Source: Variovorax ginsengisoli (lineage in GTDB: Bacteria > Pseudomonadota > Gammaproteobacteria > Burkholderiales > Burkholderiaceae_C). From it: a DNA stretch of 64,000 nucleotides. The DNA is taken from NCBI RefSeq assembly GCF_030811835.1, contig NZ_JAUSRO010000001.1, positions 186,001 through 250,000 of the forward strand. The letters are read 5' to 3'. Below, in pieces: positions 55,146 through 63,973 of the stretch. The first letter of the stretch is position 1; each line of letters begins with the position of its first letter. A program made the translations under genes and the position numbers. The notes beneath the pieces were generated by a model, which had not been told where the DNA came from, made no database searches, and saw only the letters and a program-made list of their open reading frames with translations.

Positions 55146-56579
55146 ATGACCTCCAGCATTCACCAATGGACCGCCCGCCACCTGGCCGCGCAGGTGGCCG
55201 CGCGTGCGGTTTCCGCCACGGATGTGGCCGAGACCATGACCGCACGCATCGTTCGCCTGGAGCCACAGCTCAACGCCTTTGCCGACTTCGATGCCGACGT
55301 TCCACTGGCGGCTGCGCGCGAGGTCGACGCGCGGCTGGCCGCCGGCGAGCAGTTGCCGCTGGCCGGTGTGCCATTCACGGTCAAGGACAACCTCTGGCTG
55401 GGCGGCCGGCCGGCCACCTTCGGCTCCAAGGTGTTCGAGGAGTTCGTTGCGCCGCGCGATTCCTGGAGCGTTGCGCGGCTGCGCGCGCTCGGCGCCGTGC
55501 CGCTGGGCGTGACCAACTGTTCGGAGTTCGCATGCAAGGGCATCACCGACACGCCGCTGCACGGCACCACGCGCAATCCCTGGGACCTGCAGCGCACGCC
55601 GGGCGGTTCGTCGGGCGGTGCGGTCGCTGCCGTCGCATCGGGCATCGGCCCGCTTGCGCTGGCCACCGATGCGGGCGGTTCGGTGCGCCGGCCTGCCGCG
55701 CACACGGGCCTGGTCGGCATGAAGCCCACGCTCGGGCGCGTGCCGGACCCCTGGGGCTTCGACGACCCCAACCATCTGCTGTCGGTGGTCGGCCAGATCG
55801 GCCGCAATGTGGAAGACGTCGCGTTCATGCTGGACGCACTCACCGCCTGGGTGCCGGCCGACCCGCGCTCGTCGCCCACCTTCGCCATGCCCGATGCGCT
55901 GGCGTCGCTGAAGACGCCGCTGACGCCGCTGACGCCGCTGCGCGTGGGCTGGTCGCCCCAGTTGGGCTGCGGACTGGCGGTGGACGCCGATGTCCGCGCC
56001 ACGCTGGAGGCGGCCGTGGACCGCCTGCGCGCGGCCGGCTGGGCCATCGAGTGCATCGACCCGGCGTGGCCACCGCAAGCGCGCGAGTACCCGTTGATTG
56101 CGCTGCAGCAGGTGGGGCTGGCGCAGCGCTTTGGCGCGATCTGGCGCGCCACGCCCGATCGCATCGACCCGGACATCGGCGCACAGATCGAGCTGGGGCT
56201 GCAAGTGCCGGCTACGCGCGTGACCGAACTGCTCAAGCTGCGCGAGGCCTTTCACGACAGCTTCACCGCACTGTTCGCGCGCTGCGATGCGCTGCTGTGC
56301 CCGTCGAGTCCGGTCGAGGCCTGGCCGGTGGGCAGCCTGGGACCCAGCGAGATCGGTGGACTGCCGGCCGGACCGCGCGGCCATGCGGCCTTCACGCCCA
56401 TCTTCAATTACGGCAGCGTGCCCGCCCTTTCCTTGCCTTGCGGGACCGGTCGTCAGGGCCTGCCCGTGGGTCTGCAGATCGCCGGGCCGCGCTTTGCCGA
56501 CGCCCGCGTGCTGCAACTCGCCTGGCATGCCGAGCAGGTGCTGGGCACGGGACCGTTCTCGCCGATGATGCGGGCCTGA
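55146..56579 (+). CDS. Amidase-signature enzyme (AmiE/GatA family)
   Basis: This 477-residue amidohydrolase has the Ser-cisSer-Lys triad: Lys in VPFTVKDNLWLGG, cis-Ser in TPGGSSGGAVAAVASG and the nucleophile region ATDAGGSVRRPAAHTG. The ATG at 55146 follows AAGGA and gives a normal family length; the open frame back to 55068 crosses operator 3. It releases ammonia from an amide, perhaps from the substrate of the adjacent importers. The TTT/aldolase-type GatA role is unlikely because gatB and gatC are not here. Confidence 0.92.
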   Translation: MTSSIHQWTARHLAAQVAARAVSATDVAETMTARIVRLEPQLNAFADFDADVPLAAAREVDARLAAGEQLPLAGVPFTVKDNLWLGGRPATFGSKVFEEFVAPRDSWSVARLRALGAVPLGVTNCSEFACKGITDTPLHGTTRNPWDLQRTPGGSSGGAVAAVASGIGPLALATDAGGSVRRPAAHTGLVGMKPTLGRVPDPWGFDDPNHLLSVVGQIGRNVEDVAFMLDALTAWVPADPRSSPTFAMPDALASLKTPLTPLTPLRVGWSPQLGCGLAVDADVRATLEAAVDRLRAAGWAIECIDPAWPPQAREYPLIALQQVGLAQRFGAIWRATPDRIDPDIGAQIELGLQVPATRVTELLKLREAFHDSFTALFARCDALLCPSSPVEAWPVGSLGPSEIGGLPAGPRGHAAFTPIFNYGSVPALSLPCGTGRQGLPVGLQIAGPRFADARVLQLAWHAEQVLGTGPFSPMMRA

Positions 56580-56594
56580 CCCGCGGCTGCGGCG

Positions 56595-57329
56595 TCAGCC
56601 GAACAGCACGTCGGCCAGGTCGACTTCGGCCACGGCCTGCGCATCGAGCTTGAGCGCGTTCTCGATGTGATTGAGGTGATCGATCATCATGCGCGAGGCG
56701 CCTGCGGCGTCGCCCGCCTCGATGGCGTCGATCAGCAACGCATGCTCGTCGTTCGGGCAGGCCACGGCGGTGGGCGCCTCGAAGGTCAGGATGGCCAGGC
56801 AGGTCAGCGGCGTGAGTTCGCGCATCAGCCGCGCGAGAATGCTGCTGCCCGACACTTCGGCCAGCAGCACGTGGAAGTCGCCTGACAGCCGTACGGCCTG
56901 GCGCCGGTCGCCGCGGGCATGTGCCTGCTGCTCGCGCTTGACGAGGGCGCGCAGTTGCTTGACGGCGGTGGGGGCCTTGCCCGCGGCGATGCGTTCGATC
57001 AGCCGCACCACGGCCGCAGGCTCCAGCGTGCGCCGCACCGACAACACGTCGTGCGCTTCTTCGGCGCTCGGTGTGGTCACGAAGGCGCCGCGATTGGGGA
57101 TGAGGGTGACCAGCTGCTCGACCGCCAACCGCTGCAGCGCGCCCCGCACCTGCGTTCGGCTCACCGAAAAAAGCTCGGCCACCCGCTCTTCCGACAGCTT
57201 GGTGCCGGGCAGCAGCCGGTGTTCGACGATGGCGTCGTAGATGCTTTGGTGGATGTCGGCCTGGCTGGCCGCCACGCTGCGTGCGCCCGGCAGGGCGGAT
57301 TTGGCTGGGCTGGATTTCGATTTGGTCAT
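56595..57329 (-). CDS. GntR-family regulator, FCD subfamily
   Basis: This 244-residue protein has a winged helix (IHQSIYDAIVEHRLLPGTKL, recognition part SVSRTQVRGALQRLAVEQLV) and an FCD effector domain with DFHVLLAEVSGSSILARLMR. Its gene sits between the amidase and the AMDase-like gene, and its promoter has two copies of the shared operator (57387-57419). It is the natural candidate for the factor that binds all four sites. The ATG at 57329 gives normal length; the frame is open further upstream but across the operators. Confidence 0.9.
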   Translation of the reverse strand: MTKSKSSPAKSALPGARSVAASQADIHQSIYDAIVEHRLLPGTKLSEERVAELFSVSRTQVRGALQRLAVEQLVTLIPNRGAFVTTPSAEEAHDVLSVRRTLEPAAVVRLIERIAAGKAPTAVKQLRALVKREQQAHARGDRRQAVRLSGDFHVLLAEVSGSSILARLMRELTPLTCLAILTFEAPTAVACPNDEHALLIDAIEAGDAAGASRMMIDHLNHIENALKLDAQAVAEVDLADVLFG

Positions 57330-57386
57330 GAAGGGTCGCTCGATGCTGCCATTCTCCAAGCAAGACGCTCGCCAGCGCTGCGCTGG

Positions 57387-57419
57387 TGGATACAAATAAT
57401 TCATGCGATCGTATCCAAT
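57387..57419. promoter_or_regulatory. Operator 4: TGGATACAAA and GTATCCAAT pair
   Basis: TGGATAC (57387-57393) and GTATCCA (57411-57417) are perfect complements, 17 bases apart, each part of the same longer unit (TGGATACAAA and GTATCCAAT). They lie between the gntR start (57329) and the AMDase-like start (57460), so both divergent genes would be covered. Confidence 0.75.
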
Positions 57420-57459
57420 AGGTGCGAGCTGGCATGTTTCTGGCAGCGAGCCGGGCGAT

Positions 57460-58212
57460 ATGAACAAAGACAACACCATGCCACCACGCACCCTCCTTGG
57501 AATGCTGACCCCCTCATCGAATACCACGCTGGAGCCTGTCACAGCGGCCATGCTGGCGGGCCTGCCCGAGGTCAGCGCCCATTTCGGCCGTTTTCGCGTG
57601 ACCGAGATCGCCTTGTCTGCGGGCGCGCTCGCACAGTTCGACAACCGCGAGATCCTGGCGGCGGCCGAACTGCTGTCGCATGCGCGCTGCGAGGTGATCG
57701 GCTGGAACGGAACCTCGTCGGGCTGGCTGGGGTTTGCCTCGGACCTCGCGCTGTGCGATGCCATCGAGCGCGCGACGGGTGCCAGGGCGTGCACCTCGGT
57801 GCTGGCGCTCAACGAGGTGCTGCAGGCCACCGGGGTGAAGCGCCTGGGCTTGGTATCACCCTACCGCGCCGATGTGCAGGCCGCCATCGTGCGCAACTAC
57901 GCGGCCGAAGGCATCGACTGCGTGGCCGAGCGGCACCTGGGCCTGCAGGACAACTTTTCCTTTTCCGAAGTGGACGACGCGCAGATCCGCAGCATGGTGC
58001 GCGACGTGATGGCCGGCCCCGCCGACACCCGGCCGCAGGCGGTGGCGATCTTCTGCACCAACCTGCGCGGTGCACCGCTGGTGCCGGAACTGGAGGCCGA
58101 ATTCGGCGTGCCGGTGTACGACACGATCGCCACGGTGGTGTGGAAGGCGCTGCAGCTCGCGGGTATCGACACGCGCCGCGTCACGGGGTGGGGCAGCCTG
58201 TTCGAGCGCTGA
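57460..58212 (+). CDS. Maleate-isomerase / arylmalonate-decarboxylase-like enzyme with one catalytic cysteine
   Basis: This 250-residue Asp/Glu-racemase-fold enzyme opens with LGMLTPSSNTTLEPVTAAML, typical of maleate isomerase. The second catalytic motif is intact, AIFCTNLRGA with Cys199. The first, which reads ACTS in isomerases, is WNGTSSGW here with Gly84. Gly at the first site with Cys at the second is the arrangement of arylmalonate decarboxylase (Gly74/Cys188). A decarboxylase or one-base reaction is therefore possible. The ATG at 57460 is followed by an alternative at 57478. It is divergent to gntR. Confidence 0.85.
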   Translation: MNKDNTMPPRTLLGMLTPSSNTTLEPVTAAMLAGLPEVSAHFGRFRVTEIALSAGALAQFDNREILAAAELLSHARCEVIGWNGTSSGWLGFASDLALCDAIERATGARACTSVLALNEVLQATGVKRLGLVSPYRADVQAAIVRNYAAEGIDCVAERHLGLQDNFSFSEVDDAQIRSMVRDVMAGPADTRPQAVAIFCTNLRGAPLVPELEAEFGVPVYDTIATVVWKALQLAGIDTRRVTGWGSLFER

Positions 58213-58272
58213 CCCCTTCCTGTCGGCACGGGTGAAGGCCATGCGGCGCGTTTGCGCACGCCGTGGACTGGA

Positions 58273-59793
58273 TCAGAAGAAACCGAGCTTGTTCTCGCTG
58301 TAGCTCACCAGCAGGTTCTTGGTCTGCTGATAGTGATCGAGCATCATCTTGTGGTTCTCCCGTCCGATGCCCGACTGCTTGTAGCCACCGAAGGCCGCAT
58401 GCGCCGGATACTGGTGGTAGCAGTTGGTCCAGACCCGTCCTGCCTGGATGCCGCGGCCCATCCGGAAGGCGCGATTGCCGTCGCGACTCCAGACGCCGGC
58501 GCCCAGCCCATACAGGGTGTCGTTGGCGATGGCCAGCGCTTCGTCCTCGTCCTTGAAGGTCGTGACCGACAGCACCGGGCCGAAGATCTCCTCCTGGAAG
58601 ATGCGCATCTTGTTGTGGCCCTTGAAGACGGTCGGCTGCACGTAGTAGCCGTCCTTCAGGTCGCCTTCGAGCACTTTGCGCGCGCCGCCGGTCAGCACCT
58701 GGGCGCCCTCCTGCCTGCCGATGTCGAGATAGGAAAGGATCTTCTCGAGCTGCTCGCTGGAGGCCTGCGCACCGATCATCGTCGACATGTCCAGCGGGTT
58801 GCCCTGCGTGATGGCGTTCACGCGCACCAGCGCCCGTTCGATGAAACGCTCGTAGATCGATTCGTGCACCAGCGCGCGCGACGGGCAGGTGCAGACCTCG
58901 CCCTGGTTCAACGCAAACATCGCGAAGCCTTCGAGCGCCTTGTCGAAGAAGCCGTCGTCCTTGTCCATCACGTCGGCGAAGAAGATGTTGGGCGACTTGC
59001 CGCCCAGCTCCAGCGTGACGGGAATCAGGTTCTGGCTCGCGTACTGCGCGATCAGGCGGCCGGTGCCGGTCTCGCCGGTGAAGGCGATCTTGGCGATGCG
59101 GTTGCTCGATGCCAGCGGTTTGCCCGCTTCCACCCCGAAACCGTTGACCACGTTGAGCACGCCCGGAGGCAGCAGGTCGGCGATGAGTTCCATGAGCACG
59201 AGGATCGATACCGGCGTCTGCTCGGCTGGCTTGAGCACCACGCAGTTGCCAGCGGCGAGTGCGGGCGCGAGCTTCCACACGGCCATGAGGATCGGGAAGT
59301 TCCACGGAATGATCTGTCCCACGACGCCCAGCGGTTCGTGGAAGTGATAGGCGAAGGTCTCGTGGTCGATCTCGCTGATACCGCCTTCTTGCGCGCGAAT
59401 GCACGACGCGAAGTAACGGAAGTGGTCGGCCGCCAGCGGCAGGTCGGCCAGCGTGGTCTCGCGGATCGGCTTGCCGTTGTCCCAGGTCTCGGCCGCAGCG
59501 AGCATGGGCAGGTTTTCCTCGATGCGCTGCGCGATGCGGTTCAGGACGTTGGCGCGGTCGGTCGGTGAGGTCTTGCCCCAGGCGGTCTTGGCCTTGTGCG
59601 CTGCATCCAGGGCTCGGTCGATATCCTCGGCCGTGGAGCGCGGAATCTCGCAGAAGGCCTGCCCCGTCACCGGCGTGAAGTTCTCGAAGTACTGACCGCC
59701 AGAAGGTGCGACCCATTCGCCGCCGATGAAGTTACCGTAGCGCTTCTTGAAGTGAACGGCAGTTCCGAATTTGCCGGGTTCGAGCATGTCCAT
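58273..59793 (-). CDS. NAD-dependent aldehyde dehydrogenase (AcoD/ExaC-like)
   Basis: This 506-residue enzyme has the nucleotide-site sequence [17 protein letters not shown], the Glu base in [16 protein letters not shown] and the nucleophile in [14 protein letters not shown]. The start [10 protein letters not shown] at 59793 gives the length of acetaldehyde dehydrogenases of the AcoD/ExaC type, which act in ethanol or acetoin breakdown. The frame is open upstream but across the promoter. A sigma-54 promoter lies 50-70 bases before the ATG, and an AcoR-type activator is divergent. It converges on the AMDase-like gene. Confidence 0.92.
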   Translation of the reverse strand: MDMLEPGKFGTAVHFKKRYGNFIGGEWVAPSGGQYFENFTPVTGQAFCEIPRSTAEDIDRALDAAHKAKTAWGKTSPTDRANVLNRIAQRIEENLPMLAAAETWDNGKPIRETTLADLPLAADHFRYFASCIRAQEGGISEIDHETFAYHFHEPLGVVGQIIPWNFPILMAVWKLAPALAAGNCVVLKPAEQTPVSILVLMELIADLLPPGVLNVVNGFGVEAGKPLASSNRIAKIAFTGETGTGRLIAQYASQNLIPVTLELGGKSPNIFFADVMDKDDGFFDKALEGFAMFALNQGEVCTCPSRALVHESIYERFIERALVRVNAITQGNPLDMSTMIGAQASSEQLEKILSYLDIGRQEGAQVLTGGARKVLEGDLKDGYYVQPTVFKGHNKMRIFQEEIFGPVLSVTTFKDEDEALAIANDTLYGLGAGVWSRDGNRAFRMGRGIQAGRVWTNCYHQYPAHAAFGGYKQSGIGRENHKMMLDHYQQTKNLLVSYSENKLGFF

Positions 59794-59845
59794 GTGTGTC
59801 TCCGTTGGATTGGCGCGCCACGACATGCGGCGCGTCGATGTGGGT

Positions 59846-59864
59846 TTGCAAGGCGTGTACCCGT
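59846..59864 (-). promoter_or_regulatory. Sigma-54 promoter of the aldehyde dehydrogenase gene
   Basis: On the minus strand the sequence GGTACACGCCTTGC has the required GG-N10-GC spacing (GG at 59861-59860, GC at 59849-59848) and matches GG-AC and TTGCA of the consensus. It lies about 55 bases before the ATG at 59793. The divergent AcoR-like activator supports it. Confidence 0.72.
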
Positions 59865-59935
59865 CGAACTCGGTGGAATCCCTTGCTGCTGTTTGCCTCT
59901 TGAACGCGCGCCAGGCATGGTTTCCAATCGCGTTC

Positions 59936-59975
59936 TGCGACATATCCATGCGAATATCGCGTCAAGAATGTCGCA
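59936..59975. promoter_or_regulatory. Probable activator-binding palindromes
   Basis: TGCGACAT (59936-59943) and its perfect complement ATGTCGCA (59968-59975) flank GCGAATATCGC (59950-59960), itself a palindrome. They are 75-115 bases upstream of the sigma-54 promoter, a normal place for an enhancer site, and next to the activator gene. Confidence 0.62.
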
Positions 59976-60009
59976 ATCTGCGAAACAGAGACTCTGTCGG
60001 AGACAGGCC

Positions 60010-61878
60010 ATGACCGAGACACATCCGAGCGCGGGCCAGGTTGCACTGGCGCGCGAACGCTTCTTCGAACAGGGGCTCGATCCGGCCCCGTGGATCGCGC
60101 CGCACATTTCGAGGTCCTGGCGACGCAGTCAACCGGTGGCGCACGCTGCACCGGCGCCGATGGGGCGTGTCATGCTGGACGAACGGCGCGAGCAAGCGAT
60201 GCGCCTGCTCGCCTGCGCACAGGCCGAACTCGAAGGGCTGGCCGAGCACGCCACCGGCCATGGCTGCGTGGTCGTGCTGACGGATGCGCACGGCCTGATC
60301 CTGGAAGAGATCGGCAGCCCGGATTTCCTGCCCAAGGCCGAACGTTTCGCGCTGCTGCCGGGTGTCGACTGGTCGGAGCCCGCCTGCGGCACCAATGCGA
60401 TCGGCACCGCCTTGGCCGAGCGCGAGGCGCTGACCGTGCTGGGGCGAGAACACTACCTCGCGCAGAACAGCGCGCTCGGCTGCGCGGCAGCACCCATCTT
60501 CACCAGCCGCGGCGGGATCGCTGGCGTCCTGGACATCTCTGGCGAGCCGCAGCAGATCAACCAGCATGCATTGGGCTTGGTTCGCATGGCGGCGCAGCAG
60601 GTCGAACACCGGCTGATGCGCAGCCAGACGCAGGGTCAGGTGCTGCGGTTTCATCGCCGCCCGGCGCTGCTCGGCTCCGCACGCGAGGGGCTGATGCACG
60701 TCCTGGAGGGGCAGATCGTGGGCGCCAACCGGGTGGCGCTCGAACTCTTCGGCATGTCGTGGGAGCAGCTGCTCGACCAGGACGTCGAATCCCTGCTCGG
60801 ACGTCGCTGGACACGGGTCGAACAACAACGCGGCCTGCTCACGCTGCCCGATGGCGATCAGATCGCCGCCATCATGGAAGGGGCGGCGCGCGCCGAGGCG
60901 CGGCCGCATCGCGTCGCGCAGGCGGCGCTGCCGGGCATCGGTTGCGCCGCGCCAAGCCCGCACACCGATGCCGTCCTGCCGCTGCTGAGCCAGGCCGTGC
61001 GCGTGCTGAACCAGGGTGTCTCGGTGCTGATCGCGGGCGAGACGGGCAGCGGCAAGGAGGTGTTCGCACGCCGGCTGCACCAGGGCGGACGCCGCAGCGG
61101 CGGGCCGTTCGTGGCGGTCGATTGCGCATCGCTGCCCGAGACGCTGATCGAGGCCGAGCTGTTCGGCTATGCCGAGGGCGCCTTCACGGGCGCGCGTCGC
61201 CGTGGCATGCCCGGACGGATTCGCGAAGCCGACGGTGGCCTGCTGTTTCTCGACGAGATCGCCGAGATGCCGCTGAGCCTGCAGAGCCGGCTGCTGCGTG
61301 TGCTCGAGGAGCGGGTGGTGACTCCGCTTGGCGGTGGCCCCAGCGCGGCCGTGGATTTCGACCTGGTCTGTGCGACGCACGCCGACCTGCCAGCGATGGT
61401 CGCCGCCGGGCGCTTCCGCGCCGATCTGATGTACCGGGTCGCAGGCTTCGGCGCTTCGCTGCCCGCCCTGCGTGAGCGCACCGATCGTCGTGAACTCATC
61501 ACTCGCCTGTTTGCGGAGCTGGGCGGCAGCGGCAAGCGACTGCAGCTCCAGCCGGATGCGCTGGATGCGCTGACGGCCTACCGTTGGCCTGGCAATGTGC
61601 GGGAGCTGCGCAGCGTGCTGCAGACGCTCGTGGCGCTGGCCGACCCGGACGATCTGGTCGGCCTGACGCATCTGCCGCTGGCCGTGCAGGGCGGGCCTAC
61701 GGCCATCGGCTCGAACGCAGACCTGCCTGGGACGGCGCCGATGCCTCTGGCGACGATGACCCGGCAACGGATCGATCAGATCCTGCAGGACTGCGGCTTC
61801 GACGTGGCGGCGGCTGCATCGCGGTTGGGCGTGCATCGCAGCACGGTCTACCGGCATCTCGCGCGCCAGCGCAAGTGA
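60010..61878 (+). CDS. AcoR-like sigma-54-dependent transcriptional activator
   Basis: This 622-residue enhancer-binding protein has a GAF sensor domain in residues 60-210 (LPGVDWSEPACGTNAIGTAL), an AAA+ ATPase domain in about 315-545 with GETGSGKE near 341, the sigma-54 contact GAFTGA near 390 and FLDEIAEM near 413. A Fis-type helix-turn-helix ends the protein (DVAAAASRLGVHRSTVYRHL). The ATG follows GGAGACAGG. It probably activates the divergent aldehyde dehydrogenase gene in response to an aldehyde, alcohol or acetoin signal. Confidence 0.92.
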   Translation: MTETHPSAGQVALARERFFEQGLDPAPWIAPHISRSWRRSQPVAHAAPAPMGRVMLDERREQAMRLLACAQAELEGLAEHATGHGCVVVLTDAHGLILEEIGSPDFLPKAERFALLPGVDWSEPACGTNAIGTALAEREALTVLGREHYLAQNSALGCAAAPIFTSRGGIAGVLDISGEPQQINQHALGLVRMAAQQVEHRLMRSQTQGQVLRFHRRPALLGSAREGLMHVLEGQIVGANRVALELFGMSWEQLLDQDVESLLGRRWTRVEQQRGLLTLPDGDQIAAIMEGAARAEARPHRVAQAALPGIGCAAPSPHTDAVLPLLSQAVRVLNQGVSVLIAGETGSGKEVFARRLHQGGRRSGGPFVAVDCASLPETLIEAELFGYAEGAFTGARRRGMPGRIREADGGLLFLDEIAEMPLSLQSRLLRVLEERVVTPLGGGPSAAVDFDLVCATHADLPAMVAAGRFRADLMYRVAGFGASLPALRERTDRRELITRLFAELGGSGKRLQLQPDALDALTAYRWPGNVRELRSVLQTLVALADPDDLVGLTHLPLAVQGGPTAIGSNADLPGTAPMPLATMTRQRIDQILQDCGFDVAAAASRLGVHRSTVYRHLARQRK

Positions 61879-61946
61879 CTTGCAGCGCCACCGTCGCGCA
61901 AGGAGTGCATGCAGATGCCGTGCGCGGGTTGGTCCCGCCGGACGGT

Positions 61947-63014
61947 TCAGGCCGCCACGGCGTCCTGAACTGTCGCCATGTCGACCACGAAGCGGTATTT
62001 CACGTCGCTCTTGAGCATGCGCTCGTAGGCGTCGTTGATGCCTGCCATTGGAATGACCTCGATGTCCGAGACGATGCCGTGCTCGGCGCAGAAGTCGAGC
62101 ATTTCCTGCGTTTCCGGGATACCTCCGATCAGCGAGCCAGCCAGGCGGCGGCGCTTCATGATCAGGCCGAACACGTTGGGCGACGGGTGCGGTGTGCCGG
62201 GCGCGCCCACCAGCGTCATCGTGCCATCGAGCTTGAGCAGCGCGAGGAAGGCGTCGAGGTTGTGCGGTGCGGCCACGGTGTTGAGGATGAAGTCGAAGCT
62301 GTTGGCGTGGGCTGCCATCTCGTCCTCGTTCTTCGAGACCACGACCTCCTTGGCGCCCAGGCGCAGCGCGTCGGCCTTCTTGCCGGCCGAGGTGGTGAAG
62401 AGCACCACGTGCGCGCCCATGGCCGCCGCGATCTTTACACCCATGTGACCCAGGCCGCCCAGGCCGACGATGCCGACTTTCATGCCGGGGCCGACCTTCC
62501 ACTGGCGCAGCGGCGAGTAGGTGGTGATGCCGGCGCACAGCAGCGGCGCCACGGCGGCGAGATCCTTTTCGTCGTGCGACACGCGGAGCACGAACTTCTC
62601 GTGCACCACGATGTGGTCGGAATACCCGCCCAGCGTGTTGGCGCGCGAAACCTGCTCGGGGCTGTCGTAGGTGCCGGTGAAGCCGTTCTCGCAATACTGC
62701 TCCAGGCCATCGTTGCAGGGCTGGCAATGCTGGCAGCTGTCGACCATGCAGCCGACGCCCACCACGTCGCCGACCTGGAACTTGGAGACACCGTCACCCA
62801 CCGCTGAGACGCGGCCGACGATCTCGTGGCCCGGCACGCACGGGTAGTTGGCGGGCCCCCATTCGCTGCGCGCGGTGTGCAGGTCGGAGTGGCAGACGCC
62901 GCAATGCAGGATGTCGATGGCGACATCGCGCGCAGTCGGCGTGCGGCGCTCGAAGCTGAAGGGCGCGAGGGGCGTGGTGGCCGAGGTGGCGGCGTAGGCG
63001 TGGGTGAGCGTCAT
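61947..63014 (-). CDS. Zinc-dependent alcohol/aldehyde dehydrogenase (YahK/AdhA-like)
   Basis: This 355-residue MDR enzyme has catalytic zinc ligands in CGVCHSDLHTARSEWG and GHEIVGRVSAVG, the structural-zinc cysteines in DSCQHCQPCNDGLEQYC and the nucleotide motif GIVGLGGLGHMGVKIAAAMG. It belongs to the YahK/cinnamyl-alcohol type that reduces aldehydes with NADPH. The gene converges on the AcoR-like gene across 68 bases, and could complete an alcohol/aldehyde pair with the dehydrogenase at 58273. Confidence 0.92.
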   Translation of the reverse strand: MTLTHAYAATSATTPLAPFSFERRTPTARDVAIDILHCGVCHSDLHTARSEWGPANYPCVPGHEIVGRVSAVGDGVSKFQVGDVVGVGCMVDSCQHCQPCNDGLEQYCENGFTGTYDSPEQVSRANTLGGYSDHIVVHEKFVLRVSHDEKDLAAVAPLLCAGITTYSPLRQWKVGPGMKVGIVGLGGLGHMGVKIAAAMGAHVVLFTTSAGKKADALRLGAKEVVVSKNEDEMAAHANSFDFILNTVAAPHNLDAFLALLKLDGTMTLVGAPGTPHPSPNVFGLIMKRRRLAGSLIGGIPETQEMLDFCAEHGIVSDIEVIPMAGINDAYERMLKSDVKYRFVVDMATVQDAVAA

Positions 63015-63122
63015 GGGGTGTCCTGAAGGGCGTGATGCAAGGGAAAACCCTCAGACCTTAGCGCGATTTCGATGCCCTCACAGCACGTTGCCGCACCCCG
63101 TCACCCCGGTATGCGCGATGTC

Positions 63123-63953
63123 CTACATCGACCAGATGCGCGGCGAACTCGCAGGCAGGTTCCAGCGGGCGGCGCGCCAGGCCTGCCAGACCTGGCGCAG
63201 CAGCTGCATGGCCGGCTCCACCACCGGTGCGAGCACGCGCAGCACGACGATTTCGCCATGCGGGCTGGTCGCGCCCGCGCTGCCAGCCAGCGTGTGCACG
63301 TCGGCCAACCCGCGCGCGATGTCGAGCAGTGCGTCGCGTTGCGCGCGTGGCATCGGCGTGCCTGAAACGAAAAACAGCGACGCGATGCAGCAATGGCCAG
63401 CCAGGCCGATGGGGCTCCGCAGCAACCGGTGGTCGGTCGCGTCGATGCGTCCGCGTTCCAGCCAGACGCCGGGCACCTCGATGTGCTGCAGCAGGCTGCC
63501 GCGTTCGAAGGGTTTGCCGGCGTTCGGCAGGCCCAGCGCCGTCACGTCCCAGCCCATCAGCTCGGCCCCGGGTGCCACGTCGAGCGTGATGCGGTTCTCG
63601 GCACGGCAGCCGCTGTAGCAGATCGCCTCCAGCGGCAGCCATTCGAGCCGTGCGCCGGCGTCGAGCCGGATGCGCGTGCGTTGCAGCGCGAGCTCGCCGT
63701 CGGACCGGTAGAAGCGCGAGGCGCCCGGCGTGGTGACCAGGCCGTGGCTGCCGGCAGTGGCCGTGATGGCGATGTCCAGCGTGTCACCGCCGACCAGGCC
63801 CCCCGGCGGGTGCACCAGCACGTTGTGGCAGATCGCGTCGCCTTCGGGGTAGAGGCTCTGCAGGATGCGCAGCGGGCCGTCGTGGCGAAAGCGAGCGACG
63901 CTGCGCGGATGGTCGTGGGTGTAGTCGAGGTCGAGTCGGGCGTGCCAGGGCAT
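63123..63953 (-). CDS. ureD: Urease accessory protein UreD
   Basis: This 276-residue protein is UreD/UreH, which binds apo-urease with UreFG for nickel insertion. The typical motifs are RFRHDGPLRILQSLYPEGDA, HNVLVHPPGGLVGGDTLDI, TTPGASRFYRSDGE and LEWLPLEAICYSGC. The structural urease genes are not in the window. Since it reads left and a dehydrogenase follows, any urease operon must lie to the right, upstream of it or elsewhere. The urea transporter genes are 58 kb away at the other window edge. Confidence 0.92.
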   Translation of the reverse strand: MPWHARLDLDYTHDHPRSVARFRHDGPLRILQSLYPEGDAICHNVLVHPPGGLVGGDTLDIAITATAGSHGLVTTPGASRFYRSDGELALQRTRIRLDAGARLEWLPLEAICYSGCRAENRITLDVAPGAELMGWDVTALGLPNAGKPFERGSLLQHIEVPGVWLERGRIDATDHRLLRSPIGLAGHCCIASLFFVSGTPMPRAQRDALLDIARGLADVHTLAGSAGATSPHGEIVVLRVLAPVVEPAMQLLRQVWQAWRAARWNLPASSPRIWSM

Positions 63954-63973
63954 GGGTGGAGTTTAAGGAGCCG

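Noticed and set aside
53735..56653. A 972-codon open frame on the plus strand
   Set aside because: It covers the PotA-like gene in antisense and the amidase gene in another frame; composition is shadow-like.
58213..58272. A terminator hairpin GCGC-gttt-GCGC between convergent genes
   Set aside because: The stem is only four base pairs and no T-run follows.
59962..62727. A 921-codon open frame on the minus strand opposite the AcoR-like gene
   Set aside because: The AcoR-like product is full length with all motifs; the antisense frame has none.
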